From NCBI GenBank assembly GCA_013140715.1, contig JABFSG010000003.1:1-42492 (forward strand): a stretch of 42,492 nt of DNA, in the 5' to 3' direction. This DNA comes from Nitrospiraceae bacterium. Its GTDB lineage: Bacteria; Nitrospirota; Nitrospiria; Nitrospirales; Nitrospiraceae. This document shows positions 15,937-25,021 of the stretch, piece after piece; positions within the stretch are counted from its first letter, which is position 1; each line of letters opens with the position of its first letter. The notes beneath the pieces were generated by a model. It was not told the DNA's origin and ran no database searches. It worked only from the letters and a program-made list of their open reading frames with translations. The translations under genes and the position numbers were made by a program.

Positions 15937-17055
15937 ATGGAACGTGAATTGCGTATCTGCAATAGGATGCCTTCTCTCACGAAACTGTCCCTGGAGCGAT
16001 ACCTTCGTGACCGGTTCGGTCTCCGGGCGACATTGTTGACCTATGGGGCCATCGGAAAGGAAAGTTCGCAAGGCGCTTATAAACAGTATGGGTATGGCTC
16101 ACCAGTCAAATTGACCTTTCAGATCGGGCGCAACATTCAGTCGGCTGTTTTGGAGACAATGAGCCCAGGGCCGTTCGGTCATGAGCATCCGGCGGACCGG
16201 GCCCAGGCGATCCTCTGGGATTACGACTCCTATGGCCGGCTACCGCGCCATGTGAAGGCGCTCGATGTCGGAGCCTTTACCGGCGACCGACGGTTGATTT
16301 CGGTGGCCCAGGCGCGAGAATTCTTTGTGCTGACTCAGTGGACGGAGGGGGCCAGCTATCATGCCGATCTGGAACGGTTGGCCAAAGGCGGGAGGCTTAG
16401 GAAACAGGATCGAGAGAGAACGGTAGCCCTTGCTCGGTATCTCGCTGAGATACATGCCAGAAAACGGAACGATCCCTCTCTCTATCGGCGTCGGCTCAGG
16501 GAGTTGATCGGCCACGGCGAATGTATCATGGGGCTGACCGACAGTTATCCGGACCGCTACGAGTTTATCTCGGCGGATCTCTTGCGCTGGGTCGAGGAAG
16601 CCTGCAATCGATGGCGTTGGCGTCTGCACGGGGAGACCCAGCGTCTGTCGCAAGTCCATGGAGATTTTCATCCTTGGAATGTTCTGTTTAGGAGAGGAAC
16701 GGATTTCTCCGTGCTTGATCGGTCGCGCGGGGAGTGGGGGGAACCGGCGGACGATGTGACCTCGATGACGATTAACTACCTATTCTTCTCACTCTGCCGT
16801 TGGGGCAGCTTGAAGGGACCGTTGGAAGTGCTGTTCCGACTCTTTTGGGAGACCTATGTGGAGACAAGCCGTGATCCTGAAGTCGCAGAGTCGGCCGCCC
16901 CTTTTTTTGCGTTTCGAGGGTTGGTCTTAGCGAGTCCTATCTGGTATCCCAAGTTGCCGATCGAAGTACGCCGGACTATTTTCCGATTTATCGAACATGT
17001 GCTGGATGAGCCGCGCTTCGATTCTTCTCGGGTGAATGAGTATTGTCGGGAGTGA
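15937..17055 (+). CDS. Aminoglycoside-phosphotransferase-fold kinase
   Basis: 372 residues with the protein-kinase-like APH fold. The catalytic loop is VHGDFHPWNVLF (His about residue 241) and the metal-binding Asp is in VLDRSRGEWGEPADD, a variant of the usual LIDWE. The N-lobe contains KLTFQIG...VLETMSP. Such enzymes phosphorylate small molecules (antibiotics, choline, sugars, homoserine); the substrate is unknown, and antibiotic resistance should not be assumed. An alternative start ATG 15967 (MPSLTKLSLERYL) is plausible, because the first ten codons are encoded by a sequence repeated near 21895. An APS-kinase-like gene follows 16 bases downstream. Confidence 0.82.
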   Translation: MERELRICNRMPSLTKLSLERYLRDRFGLRATLLTYGAIGKESSQGAYKQYGYGSPVKLTFQIGRNIQSAVLETMSPGPFGHEHPADRAQAILWDYDSYGRLPRHVKALDVGAFTGDRRLISVAQAREFFVLTQWTEGASYHADLERLAKGGRLRKQDRERTVALARYLAEIHARKRNDPSLYRRRLRELIGHGECIMGLTDSYPDRYEFISADLLRWVEEACNRWRWRLHGETQRLSQVHGDFHPWNVLFRRGTDFSVLDRSRGEWGEPADDVTSMTINYLFFSLCRWGSLKGPLEVLFRLFWETYVETSRDPEVAESAAPFFAFRGLVLASPIWYPKLPIEVRRTIFRFIEHVLDEPRFDSSRVNEYCRE

Positions 17056-17064
17056 AGGCGGAGA

Positions 17065-17128
17065 GTGATGAGTGAATAAGATGAAAGAGCCATGTATCCC
17101 TGATCACCCGTTACCCGTCACTCATCAC
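17065..17128. repeat. Quasi-palindrome C8 spanning a start codon
   Basis: GTGATGAGTG (17065-17074) and CACTCATCAC (17119-17128) are perfect inverted repeats, with related words between (TGATCACCCGTTACCCGTCA). The GTG start of the next gene lies in the left arm and its first 19 codons are encoded by the element. Confidence 0.7.
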
Positions 17129-17647
17129 GGGCGTGCCTTTGCCATTTGGATCACCGGTTTGCCGGCATCGGGCAAGAGCACGATCGTTTCAGCCCTGAAG
17201 CCGCAACTCGAAGAGCTTGGGTTGACGGTGGAGGTGTTGGAGTCAGATGAGGCCAGGCGGATCATCACGCCGGAACCGACCTACTCAGAATCGGAGCGGG
17301 ATCTCTTTTATCGTGCGTTGGCTTTCACCGGACAGAGGCTCGTGGCCCATGGTGTGACCGTCATCTTCGATGCGACGGCAAGCCGCAGGGTCTATCGGGA
17401 CGTTGCGAGGGCTGCGATCCCTCGATTCATCGAGGTTGCCGTGGAATGCCCCCTCATCACCTGCATGGAACGAGATAAGAAAGGAACCTATCGAAGGGGC
17501 CAGAGTGGCGAATCTCTCACCGTTCCTGGGCTCCAGTCTCCCTATGAGGAGCCAATCCATCCTGATCTTCGAATCGACAGCACCGCCACTCTGCCAGATG
17601 ACGCAGCCCGCCGGATTCGCGACCTGGCCAAAGCGAAATTCTTCTAG
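17072..17647 (+). CDS. APS-kinase-like (CysC family) P-loop kinase
   Basis: 191-residue cytoplasmic kinase. Walker A GLPASGKST (about residues 29-37) and the C-terminal block ECPLITCMERDKKGTYRRG...PGLQSPYEEP closely follow adenylylsulfate kinase, which phosphorylates APS to PAPS. It departs from canonical CysC at LESDEARRI (usual LDGDNVR) and in the following helix, so the substrate may differ. No other sulfate-assimilation gene is nearby. GTG 17072 is chosen because GGAG lies 8 nt upstream; ATG 17081 is an alternative. The preceding gene is an APH-fold kinase; a related two-domain arrangement (APH plus P-loop kinase) exists as a fusion in other bacteria, so the pair may act together. Confidence 0.82.
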   Translation: MNKMKEPCIPDHPLPVTHHGRAFAIWITGLPASGKSTIVSALKPQLEELGLTVEVLESDEARRIITPEPTYSESERDLFYRALAFTGQRLVAHGVTVIFDATASRRVYRDVARAAIPRFIEVAVECPLITCMERDKKGTYRRGQSGESLTVPGLQSPYEEPIHPDLRIDSTATLPDDAARRIRDLAKAKFF

Positions 17648-17935
17648 CAGCGGTAGGAGATTCTTCATTTCTTGAGATCTCTGCCCGCGGCTTGCAATGG
17701 TTCTCAGTCGGAGAGTAGTCTTTCTCTATCTACTGATCGTTCTTCGGAGACTTGATAGGTGAATGGTCTAGCTTTTCGGTAGTCTATTCTGTCTCGCTGC
17801 TCCTGGACTTGTCGAATCAGGCTTGTCCGGGAAATACGATCGTGACGACAACGAGCAGAACTGCGTGGAAGGCTGTCCCGTCCCACTATGTTGCCTCCTC
17901 GCGTTTCATGCTACAAATCCGTGGAACTATTCCCT

Positions 17936-18934
17936 ATGATGGCCTCACTGTCATCCGGGAAGCGAGAGTTTGTACCGGCAACCTTGCTCCGCAATCCCCA
18001 CTTTATGACGGTGCTCCCACTCTGTTGGCCTCGGCAAGCGCTCCTTGCCGGAATCCCCACCGAATCGCGCCTCTTCACCACCGAGTCGCACACTCAACTA
18101 CTCGGTTTCTGCCATTGGCAGCTCCAACGCGCCGCTTGCCAGACCGTGGTGCTTGTTCACGGCTTGGAAGGTTCCAGCGAGTCGCACTATATGCGAGGCA
18201 TCGCCGCGAAGGCCTATCGCGCGGGATACAATGTTATCCGGCTGAATCAACGGACTTGTGGCGGAACCGAGCATCTGACGCCGACGCTCTACAACAGCGG
18301 TCTGAGTCAGGACTATCGCACCATCGTTCAGGAATTGGCGCGCATGGACAGACTCGACCGCATCTGGCTGGTCGGCTACTCGATGGGAGGGAACCTTGTC
18401 CTGAAAGCCGCCGGAGAAGCCGGAACATCGGATGCCGCCTTGGCCGGCGCAATCGCGGTCTGCCCGACTATCGACCCTCCGAAATGCGTCGAGGCTTTGG
18501 AGCAGCCACGCAACAGGATGTACCACAGGCGTTTTCTCGTAAAACTGAAGGCGCGAATTCGGCGAAAGGCCGCGCTCTTCCCCGGCAAGTGGGATCTCAC
18601 GGATCTCGCAGAGATTGCTAGGCTGAGGGACTTTGACGCCCGCTACACTGCTCCTGATGCAGGGTACGCCAGCGGAGACGACTACTACAATTGTGCAGGA
18701 GCCCACCATGTGCTCGATAGCATCGCCGTTCCCACCCTCATCATTACGGCCCAAGACGATCCATTCATTCCCTACTTCATGTTTACAATCCCTGCGATTC
18801 AGCACCATTCGAAGATTCGAATGATCGCGCCTCGCCATGGGGGCCATTGCGGATTCTTTGACTGGGCTCCTAACGGAGAAGACCCCTACTGGGCAGAGAA
18901 CCGGATTGTGGACTTCTTGCGAGAGCATAAGTGA
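17936..18934 (+). CDS. YheT-type alpha/beta hydrolase
   Basis: 332-residue alpha/beta hydrolase of the YheT/ABHD1-3 group. It begins with the family signature FVPATLLRNPHFMTVLP, has the oxyanion region VVLVHGLEGSSES, nucleophile Ser in GYSMGGN, acid Asp in TAQDDPFIP and His in RHGGHCGFF, so the catalytic triad is complete. Likely an esterase acting on lipids or other carboxyl esters; substrate unknown. ATG 17936 gives the expected short lead before the signature; ATG 17888 is also open and neither has a strong ribosome binding site. The 288-base gap before it shows nothing recognisable. It is convergent with the histidine kinase at 19046. Confidence 0.87.
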   Translation: MMASLSSGKREFVPATLLRNPHFMTVLPLCWPRQALLAGIPTESRLFTTESHTQLLGFCHWQLQRAACQTVVLVHGLEGSSESHYMRGIAAKAYRAGYNVIRLNQRTCGGTEHLTPTLYNSGLSQDYRTIVQELARMDRLDRIWLVGYSMGGNLVLKAAGEAGTSDAALAGAIAVCPTIDPPKCVEALEQPRNRMYHRRFLVKLKARIRRKAALFPGKWDLTDLAEIARLRDFDARYTAPDAGYASGDDYYNCAGAHHVLDSIAVPTLIITAQDDPFIPYFMFTIPAIQHHSKIRMIAPRHGGHCGFFDWAPNGEDPYWAENRIVDFLREHK

Positions 18935-19045
18935 GGAGAATCGGACGCAGTACCATTCCTCCAGGAGATACGATGAGTCGGATCTGCGACTTGATCAAGG
19001 CAAAATCTCGCTCGGCTGCGGAAGGGAGCGGGGAAAGTGCTGTGA

Positions 19046-21373
19046 TTACGATTCGGTGAAAAAAGGAAGGCAGATTGTAAAGGTGGTGCCACGGCCCGGC
19101 TCGCTCTCGACGGCGATGGAGCCTCCATGCTCGTCGATAATCCCCTTCACCACGCTGAGCCCCAGCCCGGTCCCTTTCCCAGCTTCTTTTGTTGTAAAGA
19201 ATGCGTCAAATATTTTTGACACATGGTCCTTGGCAATGCCCTTTCCTGTATCGGTAACGGCGAGTACGGCTTTCCCACCCGTGGGGGTCAAGCCGAGGCG
19301 GAGGGTGCCTCCGTCCGGCATGGCATGGATCGCATTGACGATCAGATTGATGAGCACCTGACTCATCTGGTCTGGATCGGCCAGCACCGGAGGACAGTTC
19401 TCATCGCAGACCAGCTCCACGATCGTTCGATGCTGGGTGAAGCGCTCCTGGAAGAACTCCAAAGCCTCGTGGATTGTGTCTCGCAGATGGAGCATCCGGC
19501 GTTTGGATGGGCCGCGTCGGGCAAAGGCCATCAGTTGTGTCATCAGCTTGGTAATACGCTCCACTTGAGTGACAATCGTCTGCAGTCCTTTCTTGGTCGG
19601 TTCATCGGACGTCCGTTCCATCATATATTCGGCTCGGCCCTGGATGACGTTCATCGGAGTCCCGATTTCATGGGCCAAGCCGGAAGCCAAGGTTCCTAAT
19701 TCCGCCAATCGCTCGGTTTTCCGCAGCTGCTCCTCGTTCCGCTTTCGTTCGGTGATATCCCTGACGAACCGTGAGAGGCCGATGATCTCTCCCGTGCTGT
19801 CTTTGATCGGGAAGACGGTCACGGAGACATAAATGGGCGTTCCGTCCTTTCTGACCCGCAGGGTTTCGTGCGGAGCGATCGATTCGCCTCGACCGACTCG
19901 CGCGAGAATCGTCCGTTCGAGCTCATGAGATTCCGGCGGAAGCAGGGACGAGAGAGGCAGCCCCAGCGCGTCTTGAGCCGAGTAACCGGAGATCCGCTCC
20001 GCTGCAGGGTTCCAGCTGACGATGATACCTTCCAGGCTTTCCCCCACAATGGCGTCATCCGACGAGGCGACGATGGCGGCCAGATGGGCTCGCGCCTGCT
20101 CCAAACGTTTCCGCTCCGTGATGTCTAGCATGGTGCCGACCATACGGATCGGGCGACCAGTCTCGTCCCACGTCACGTCACCACGGCAGTGGAGATCGCG
20201 AGTTTCACCCGTGGGACGGCGGATACGGCATTCGAAATTGTAGGGCGCGTACAGATTCAATCTGAAATTGATGGCGGCCATCACCCGCTCCCTATCGTCA
20301 GGATGGAGCGCTGTGACAAAGGTGTCGTGGCTTGGCGTGATACTGTGGGGCTCATAGCCAAAGATGCGGAACTGTTCGTCTGACCACTGTTCTGCGCCAG
20401 TGCGGATGTCCCATTCCCAACTGCCGAGATGCATCATGGCTTGGGCTGCCAAGAGATCTGCGGTCCGTTCCCGCACCCGCACCTCGAGATCGTCATGGGC
20501 GCGACGTAGCGATTTCTCCGCCTGTTTACGTTCCGTAATATCCCGGGCGACTCCGAGATATCCGATGATCTGCCCTGCCACATCACGCAAGGCTGTGACG
20601 ACTAGGAGCACGGTCAGGTGTGAACCATCTTTCCGTACATAGGTCCACTCTCGTTCTTCGGCATTGCCTTGGCGAGCTGATTCGATCAACGTAGCGAAAC
20701 CTTCAATCTTCCGCGTAAGTTGCACCGACAACTGTATCTCGCGCTCCGTGACTTCGGACGGGAGGTGAAAGACCAGCGGCGTGGCTCCTCCGATCATCTC
20801 GTCTGCCGAATAGCCCAGCATCCGTTCCGCCCCCGTGTTGAATACTGTGATGGTCCCATCGAGGCCGGTGGCAATAATCGCTGCATGGGTCGAGGCATTC
20901 AGAACCGCATCGAGTTGGCTATTGGACGTACGGATCGTGTCTTCCATCGCTTTGCGGGCTGTGATGTCGCGAATGACGGCTGAGACGAGGCGTCCGGTTG
21001 GGGTCTCGACGGGGCTTAGGCTGACTTCAACAGGAAAGACCGTGCCGTCTTTTCGGAGAGCCTGCAAACTCAGGCCTGATCCCATGGGGCGAGTGGATGG
21101 TTTGGCGAAGTAGCCAGCCCGGTAGTCTCGATGACTCAAATGCACGCTCCGGGGAATCAGTATTTCAACTGGGCGCCCTACAAGTTCGGCTCTCGTATAG
21201 CCGAACAGCTGTTCTGTCTGAGCGTTCGCCAGAAGGATCGTGCCATTTTGGGCCACGACGACGATAGCGTCCGGCGCTGTTTCGAGGAGCGCACAGTAGA
21301 GGCTTTCATCAGCGGAAAGCGACTGCTGGGTAACTCCTGGCGATGGTATGCCATGGGCCGGATCGTGACTCAT
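19046..21373 (-). CDS. Soluble multi-PAS sensor histidine kinase
   Basis: About 775 residues, no membrane segment. Four PAS/PAC modules are visible: about residues 30-145 (ETAPDAIVVVAQNGTI), 155-285 (NASTHAAIIATGLDGTI), 310-430 (HLGSWEWDIRTGAEQW, a PAS_3 type) and 435-550 (ASSDDAIVGESLEGII), each ending in RDITxRK. A HisKA domain follows with phospho-acceptor His in LASGLAHEIGTPMNV, then the ATPase N box (NLIVNAIHAM), G1 (DTGKGI), F (FDAFFTTK) and G2 (GTGLGLSVV). It should sense a cytoplasmic signal and phosphorylate a response regulator not encoded nearby (orphan kinase). ATG 21373 with an upstream GGAG is preferred; GTG 21427 is in frame. Confidence 0.92.
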   Translation of the reverse strand: MSHDPAHGIPSPGVTQQSLSADESLYCALLETAPDAIVVVAQNGTILLANAQTEQLFGYTRAELVGRPVEILIPRSVHLSHRDYRAGYFAKPSTRPMGSGLSLQALRKDGTVFPVEVSLSPVETPTGRLVSAVIRDITARKAMEDTIRTSNSQLDAVLNASTHAAIIATGLDGTITVFNTGAERMLGYSADEMIGGATPLVFHLPSEVTEREIQLSVQLTRKIEGFATLIESARQGNAEEREWTYVRKDGSHLTVLLVVTALRDVAGQIIGYLGVARDITERKQAEKSLRRAHDDLEVRVRERTADLLAAQAMMHLGSWEWDIRTGAEQWSDEQFRIFGYEPHSITPSHDTFVTALHPDDRERVMAAINFRLNLYAPYNFECRIRRPTGETRDLHCRGDVTWDETGRPIRMVGTMLDITERKRLEQARAHLAAIVASSDDAIVGESLEGIIVSWNPAAERISGYSAQDALGLPLSSLLPPESHELERTILARVGRGESIAPHETLRVRKDGTPIYVSVTVFPIKDSTGEIIGLSRFVRDITERKRNEEQLRKTERLAELGTLASGLAHEIGTPMNVIQGRAEYMMERTSDEPTKKGLQTIVTQVERITKLMTQLMAFARRGPSKRRMLHLRDTIHEALEFFQERFTQHRTIVELVCDENCPPVLADPDQMSQVLINLIVNAIHAMPDGGTLRLGLTPTGGKAVLAVTDTGKGIAKDHVSKIFDAFFTTKEAGKGTGLGLSVVKGIIDEHGGSIAVESEPGRGTTFTICLPFFTES

Positions 21374-21990
21374 CGGCTTGATGTCTCCGCTGGACGGGCG
21401 CAGTGCAGAATAACGAGGAATACGCACCTCAGAAGAAACACATAGTATGCCGTTGTGCCCGGCAGGGCAAGCCCCGGATATATGGGCACCCCCCCCCTTA
21501 TATATAGAGAAATGCAGATTAGGCCCGATCGATTCTGGAGATGTTGAACCTCAGCAACGTGAGCTTTTTCTTCCGTCATATCGGAACAGGTCGCTGATTG
21601 GCCCAGCAGATTTCTTAGGGGCAATCTGCAACAGGGAGCAAGTCTTACCTATGCCTTGAAGCCTTGATTTTCATCAGAAAAGAGACAGGGCCTTCTTAGC
21701 CCATGGGCCAGCCAGGTGGGATTCTTCCACCCGGCAGATGCAGAACGTGCTGTGGCTTTTTGGAACAGGCTGAGAGAGGTTCCTGTCGCAAAAATCTCCA
21801 AGTCTAAGCGATTAACGAACGCCAAACTTCCTCTCCTACGCAGAATCGCGAGAGTATTTCGTGAGTTTGTCTCTCGCGAGAATTGTTGGGCATAAGGAAT
21901 GTGAATTGCGTACTGCGCATTAAGAGTTTGCTTCGGGAAGTATCTCTCAAGAGAACGTGGCGTAGCTCATGCACAGAAGGAGGTCTTTCA
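21374..21990. other. Gene-free region between divergent kinase and cytochrome genes
   Basis: 617 bases without a supportable gene. Contains a run of nine C (about 21490-21498) flanked by ATATATG/TTATATATA, the inverted repeat at 21846-21879, and near 21895 a GGAATGTGAATTGCGTA word also found at 15938. The promoters of both flanking genes should be here. Confidence 0.5.
21846..21879. repeat. Inverted repeat upstream of the cytochrome c cluster
   Basis: TCGCGAGAG and CTCTCGCGA form a perfect 9-bp inverted repeat with a 16-nt spacer; the right half sits in the self-complementary TCTCGCGAGA. Position 112 nt before the cytochrome c start suits an operator or an RNA hairpin. Confidence 0.55.
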
Positions 21991-22461
21991 ATGTACTGCC
22001 GAAACCGCGTAGGTTACGTTATCTTCCCAGCTATGATAGCCGTGGTGGCTCTGGCGATAGCGGCATGCGCCTCGCGTCATCCTACCGCAGACCGAGTCCC
22101 CTCCCACGCAATGGAGGATGCCCTGAGCTATAAGGCCCCTTTTGGGGATACACGCACGGCTCCGCCAGAAATCGTTACAGCGGGTAAAGCGCTCTACGAA
22201 GGGAAGGGGAATTGCATTCTCTGTCACGGGATCAGCGGCAAAGGCGACGGCCCTGCTGCTCATATGCAAGACCCTCATCTACCAACCGACTTCACAAACT
22301 GCTCCGTTCAGAACGTACGGAAGGATGGGGAGCTATTTTGGGTGATTAAACACGGCAGTCCAGGCACGGGGATGAAATCACTTATTCCTGGGATGCTGTC
22401 GGAGGAGGAGGGGTGGAAACTCGTGGCCTATGTCCGAACATTTTGCACCGCACATTCGTAA
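21991..22461 (+). CDS. Cytochrome c lipoprotein
   Basis: 156-residue c-type cytochrome. Signal sequence with lipobox IAAC (Cys26) predicts a membrane-anchored lipoprotein; the haem motif is CILCH (75-79), followed by GKGDGPA, a common class I context, and a candidate axial Met (GTGMKSL or PGML). GGAGGT precedes ATG 21991, excluding the longer open frame that starts at 21883. It is the first gene of a four-gene envelope cluster and could pass electrons to or from the haem-bearing barrel protein downstream. Confidence 0.9.
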   Translation: MYCRNRVGYVIFPAMIAVVALAIAACASRHPTADRVPSHAMEDALSYKAPFGDTRTAPPEIVTAGKALYEGKGNCILCHGISGKGDGPAAHMQDPHLPTDFTNCSVQNVRKDGELFWVIKHGSPGTGMKSLIPGMLSEEEGWKLVAYVRTFCTAHS

Positions 22462-22558
22462 CCTGCACGTCGCGTTGTCGTAGCGCTTTGAGAGAAACAG
22501 AATTTGCGGAAGCATCAATTGGCCTGCGCATGCGGGTGAGAAAGGAAGGGACACAACC

Positions 22559-24061
22559 ATGAGCAATCGTGCGATACGTGGACTCGTTGTCTGTCTGCTC
22601 GGATTGATCGGCCTGTTCACGTATGAAATCAGCGTCCTCCTGCCTGAGGCGCAGGCCATTCCCGCGTTCGCACGGAAGTATGGAGTGTCGTGCAACGTCT
22701 GCCACGTACCAGGGTTTCCGAAGCTCAATGATTTTGGGAACCAGTTTCGCGACCAGGGCTATCAATTCGACGCGGATGTGGACCTCCCCACTAACGAAAA
22801 GATCACCATGGGCTACTGGCCCCTCTCAATGAGGACGACAGTTGGCTATCAGGCAGCCAGTGTCCGAACGGATGGCAGCGGCATCTCCACTGGCGGGTTT
22901 GGCTTTACGGGGCTGGACATTTTAAGCTTTGGCCTCCTGCACCGCGACATTTCATTTGGTCTCGTTCTTACGCCTGGCCTTGGAGGCGCAGGCTTTGGCA
23001 CGGGAGCATCGGACGGCGATTTGGAGGCTGCTTATGTCCGGCTCAACCGGCTTGAACGGTTTCTCGGCGTCAAGGGCGAGCCTGGGTCCTATCTCATGAA
23101 TCTGAAGGTCGGGAAGTTTGAGCTCGATGTGCCTTACAGCGAGAAACGGAGTCCCACTCTCAACACGCCCTTTGTGATGTATCACTATGTCGCCGGTACT
23201 CCCTATACGGCTGCGATCAGCGGGACGTCGACCAGTACCTATGCCAACCCCAATTCCTTTGCGATCGGAGAAAACTCACCTGGCATCGAACTGGCCGGCA
23301 CAACCAAGACGGCAGTCACCGATGGGGTCTTCCGCTACAGTCTCGCGGGGCTCAGCACGAACACATTCTCAGGCCCTCTCAACGGCAGTGGGTGTGGCGG
23401 GGGTGGCTGTGGCACCGGCGGGCGAAACGTGAATTTTTATGGCCGCATGACTCAGTCGTTTGGAGGTTACGGCATTGTCACCGGACATCGCATCGGGCTG
23501 TTCGGCGCATACGGCAATGCTCCGACAAGGGTGAATGCCACCTGTCCCACCTGCCAGGCTGTTGGGGGGAGCGGTCAGCCGTTCTATCGGATCGGGGCGG
23601 ATGTGAGTTTCACCTACGATGGACAATGGAATCTCTTTGGCGCGGTTGTGCATGGGAACGACAGCAAAAACCTCTTTGTCTCACAAGGGATCGCAAACGC
23701 CCAGAATGCTTCATGGAACGGCGCCTTTGTCGAATTGGATTGGTACCCCACTCAATTGCCGCTGGTCGGAATGCCCGGCTGGTTCTTTTCCTATCGCTAC
23801 GACATCATCCGAAATGACCGGCAAGGCGATCCGACATTTGCGAAGAACTACAATAATGTCGATTCGCACACTTTCTTAGTCCGTTACTATCTCCATCAGT
23901 CGACCAGGACCGACATTGCACTGCATGCAGAATACAACACCTACCGTACGGTCGGCGTCGGGTCGGCCAATGCTGCTTCCTCAGCTAGCGGTCCTTGCGC
24001 TCCCGCATGCGGAAATCTCTTAGGTCAAACAATGCTCGTCGGGCTCGACTTTGCCTATTGA
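22559..24061 (+). CDS. Outer-membrane beta-barrel with N-terminal haem motif (Cyc2-like architecture)
   Basis: 500 residues. Signal peptide to about residue 33 (PEAQA), then IPAFARKYGVSCNVCHVPGF with one CxxCH (Cys45, Cys48, His49), PKLNDFG and QGYQF. The rest is rich in alternating aromatic/Gly strands and ends with GLDFAY, typical of an outer-membrane barrel. A single haem fused to a porin is the architecture of Cyc2, the outer-membrane Fe(II)-oxidising cytochrome, whose N-terminus has the same CxxCH...P-x-LNxFG...GY pattern. Related sequences also occur in bacteria not known to oxidise iron, so function is open. AAGGAAGGG precedes ATG 22559. Confidence 0.8.
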   Translation: MSNRAIRGLVVCLLGLIGLFTYEISVLLPEAQAIPAFARKYGVSCNVCHVPGFPKLNDFGNQFRDQGYQFDADVDLPTNEKITMGYWPLSMRTTVGYQAASVRTDGSGISTGGFGFTGLDILSFGLLHRDISFGLVLTPGLGGAGFGTGASDGDLEAAYVRLNRLERFLGVKGEPGSYLMNLKVGKFELDVPYSEKRSPTLNTPFVMYHYVAGTPYTAAISGTSTSTYANPNSFAIGENSPGIELAGTTKTAVTDGVFRYSLAGLSTNTFSGPLNGSGCGGGGCGTGGRNVNFYGRMTQSFGGYGIVTGHRIGLFGAYGNAPTRVNATCPTCQAVGGSGQPFYRIGADVSFTYDGQWNLFGAVVHGNDSKNLFVSQGIANAQNASWNGAFVELDWYPTQLPLVGMPGWFFSYRYDIIRNDRQGDPTFAKNYNNVDSHTFLVRYYLHQSTRTDIALHAEYNTYRTVGVGSANAASSASGPCAPACGNLLGQTMLVGLDFAY

Positions 24062-24128
24062 AGAAACACCGAATGAGAATATTAACTATTGGGCACCGAG
24101 CCGTCCGTGCTTTCTGTGGAGAAACGGA

Positions 24129-24977
24129 ATGACTCCTGGCTGGAAAGACAAGCGAGCCCGTTCAACTCCCCTGTTGATGATGGCTGTTCTGGCTGTCGTC
24201 GTGAGTCTCGGGGCGGCTCCAGTCAATCGAGTCGCCTGTGGAATGTGTGAAGAGCCGGATCGATTTGTCCGGCTGCAGACTTCCACAAATGATCGCTATG
24301 CGGAAGGTGCCCAACCCTTTTCCCATCCCTTCCGCTGGAGCGCTGAACAATGGAAGCCGATCTTGCGCAGTGTCCATGTCCAGAAACGAGGCCAGGGTCT
24401 GCTCTTTTTCTCTGCTCCGAACGGGCCGGTGCAGCAGGCCTTTACTCCGGCTGAGGTGGACTATCTCAGTGAAACCTTGACGCGAGCATTTGTCCAGGCG
24501 CAGCCCTCGGAGCTGGTGGTCTTTGGCTTGACGAACTCGAAGACACAAGAGATGACCGAAATCACGACGGGAGCTTGGTTTGTGAAAGGTACGCAGCTGC
24601 ACCTAATATTGGGGAACTATCGTGAAATCGTGACGATGTCGAATGTCCGCAATCTGGTATGGCAGGATCCGCTGCACATGATCGCCGGGTCGATTTATGA
24701 ATTTGTGCCGGGTCCCCATCAAAGCCTGACTCAAGAAGACGACAGAATCGGAAATTTCCTGACTCCTGAGGCGCCACAGTTAGCCCTCACCTATCAACCG
24801 CTCTCCTTGGATGTTCTCCCTGCAGAGGGTGGTCGCGATAGGGGATCGTCTCCTTCCGCTTACCAAGATTCTTCTCTCGAAGGGAAGTTGAAACGGCTCA
24901 AGCAGATTCACGATGATGGGTTAATTACCGACGATGAATTCATCGCAAAGAAGAAAACGCTCCTTGATGGGTTTTGA
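24129..24977 (+). CDS. Exported protein with C-terminal SHOCT domain
   Basis: 282 residues. Basic N-terminus then a hydrophobic segment (LLMMAVLAVVVSLGAAP) gives a signal peptide, with a nearby Cys (RVACGMC) that could be lipidated although the lipobox is poor. The central part (WSAEQWKPILRSVHVQKRG...TPAEVDYLSETLTRAFVQAQ) has no function I recognise. The last about 35 residues (LEGKLKRLKQIHDDGLITDD...KKKTLLDG) are a SHOCT domain, a short helical hairpin often mediating oligomerisation. GGAG lies before ATG 24129. It sits in the haem/copper envelope cluster and its stop is followed within a few bases by the start region of the next gene. Confidence 0.75.
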   Translation: MTPGWKDKRARSTPLLMMAVLAVVVSLGAAPVNRVACGMCEEPDRFVRLQTSTNDRYAEGAQPFSHPFRWSAEQWKPILRSVHVQKRGQGLLFFSAPNGPVQQAFTPAEVDYLSETLTRAFVQAQPSELVVFGLTNSKTQEMTEITTGAWFVKGTQLHLILGNYREIVTMSNVRNLVWQDPLHMIAGSIYEFVPGPHQSLTQEDDRIGNFLTPEAPQLALTYQPLSLDVLPAEGGRDRGSSPSAYQDSSLEGKLKRLKQIHDDGLITDDEFIAKKKTLLDGF

Positions 24978-25021
24978 CCATGAAAGACAATAGGAAAATT
25001 ACCAGTGAGGGGGGGCTTCTG

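Noticed and set aside
15649-16071. 140-residue minus-strand frame and the 69-residue plus-strand frame at 15724-15933
   Set aside because: They overlap the C2 repeat and the phosphotransferase start; no ribosome binding site, no recognisable domain.
21480-21500. Poly-C tract as a phase-variation switch
   Set aside because: It is not inside or at a useful distance from a coding start or promoter that I can identify.
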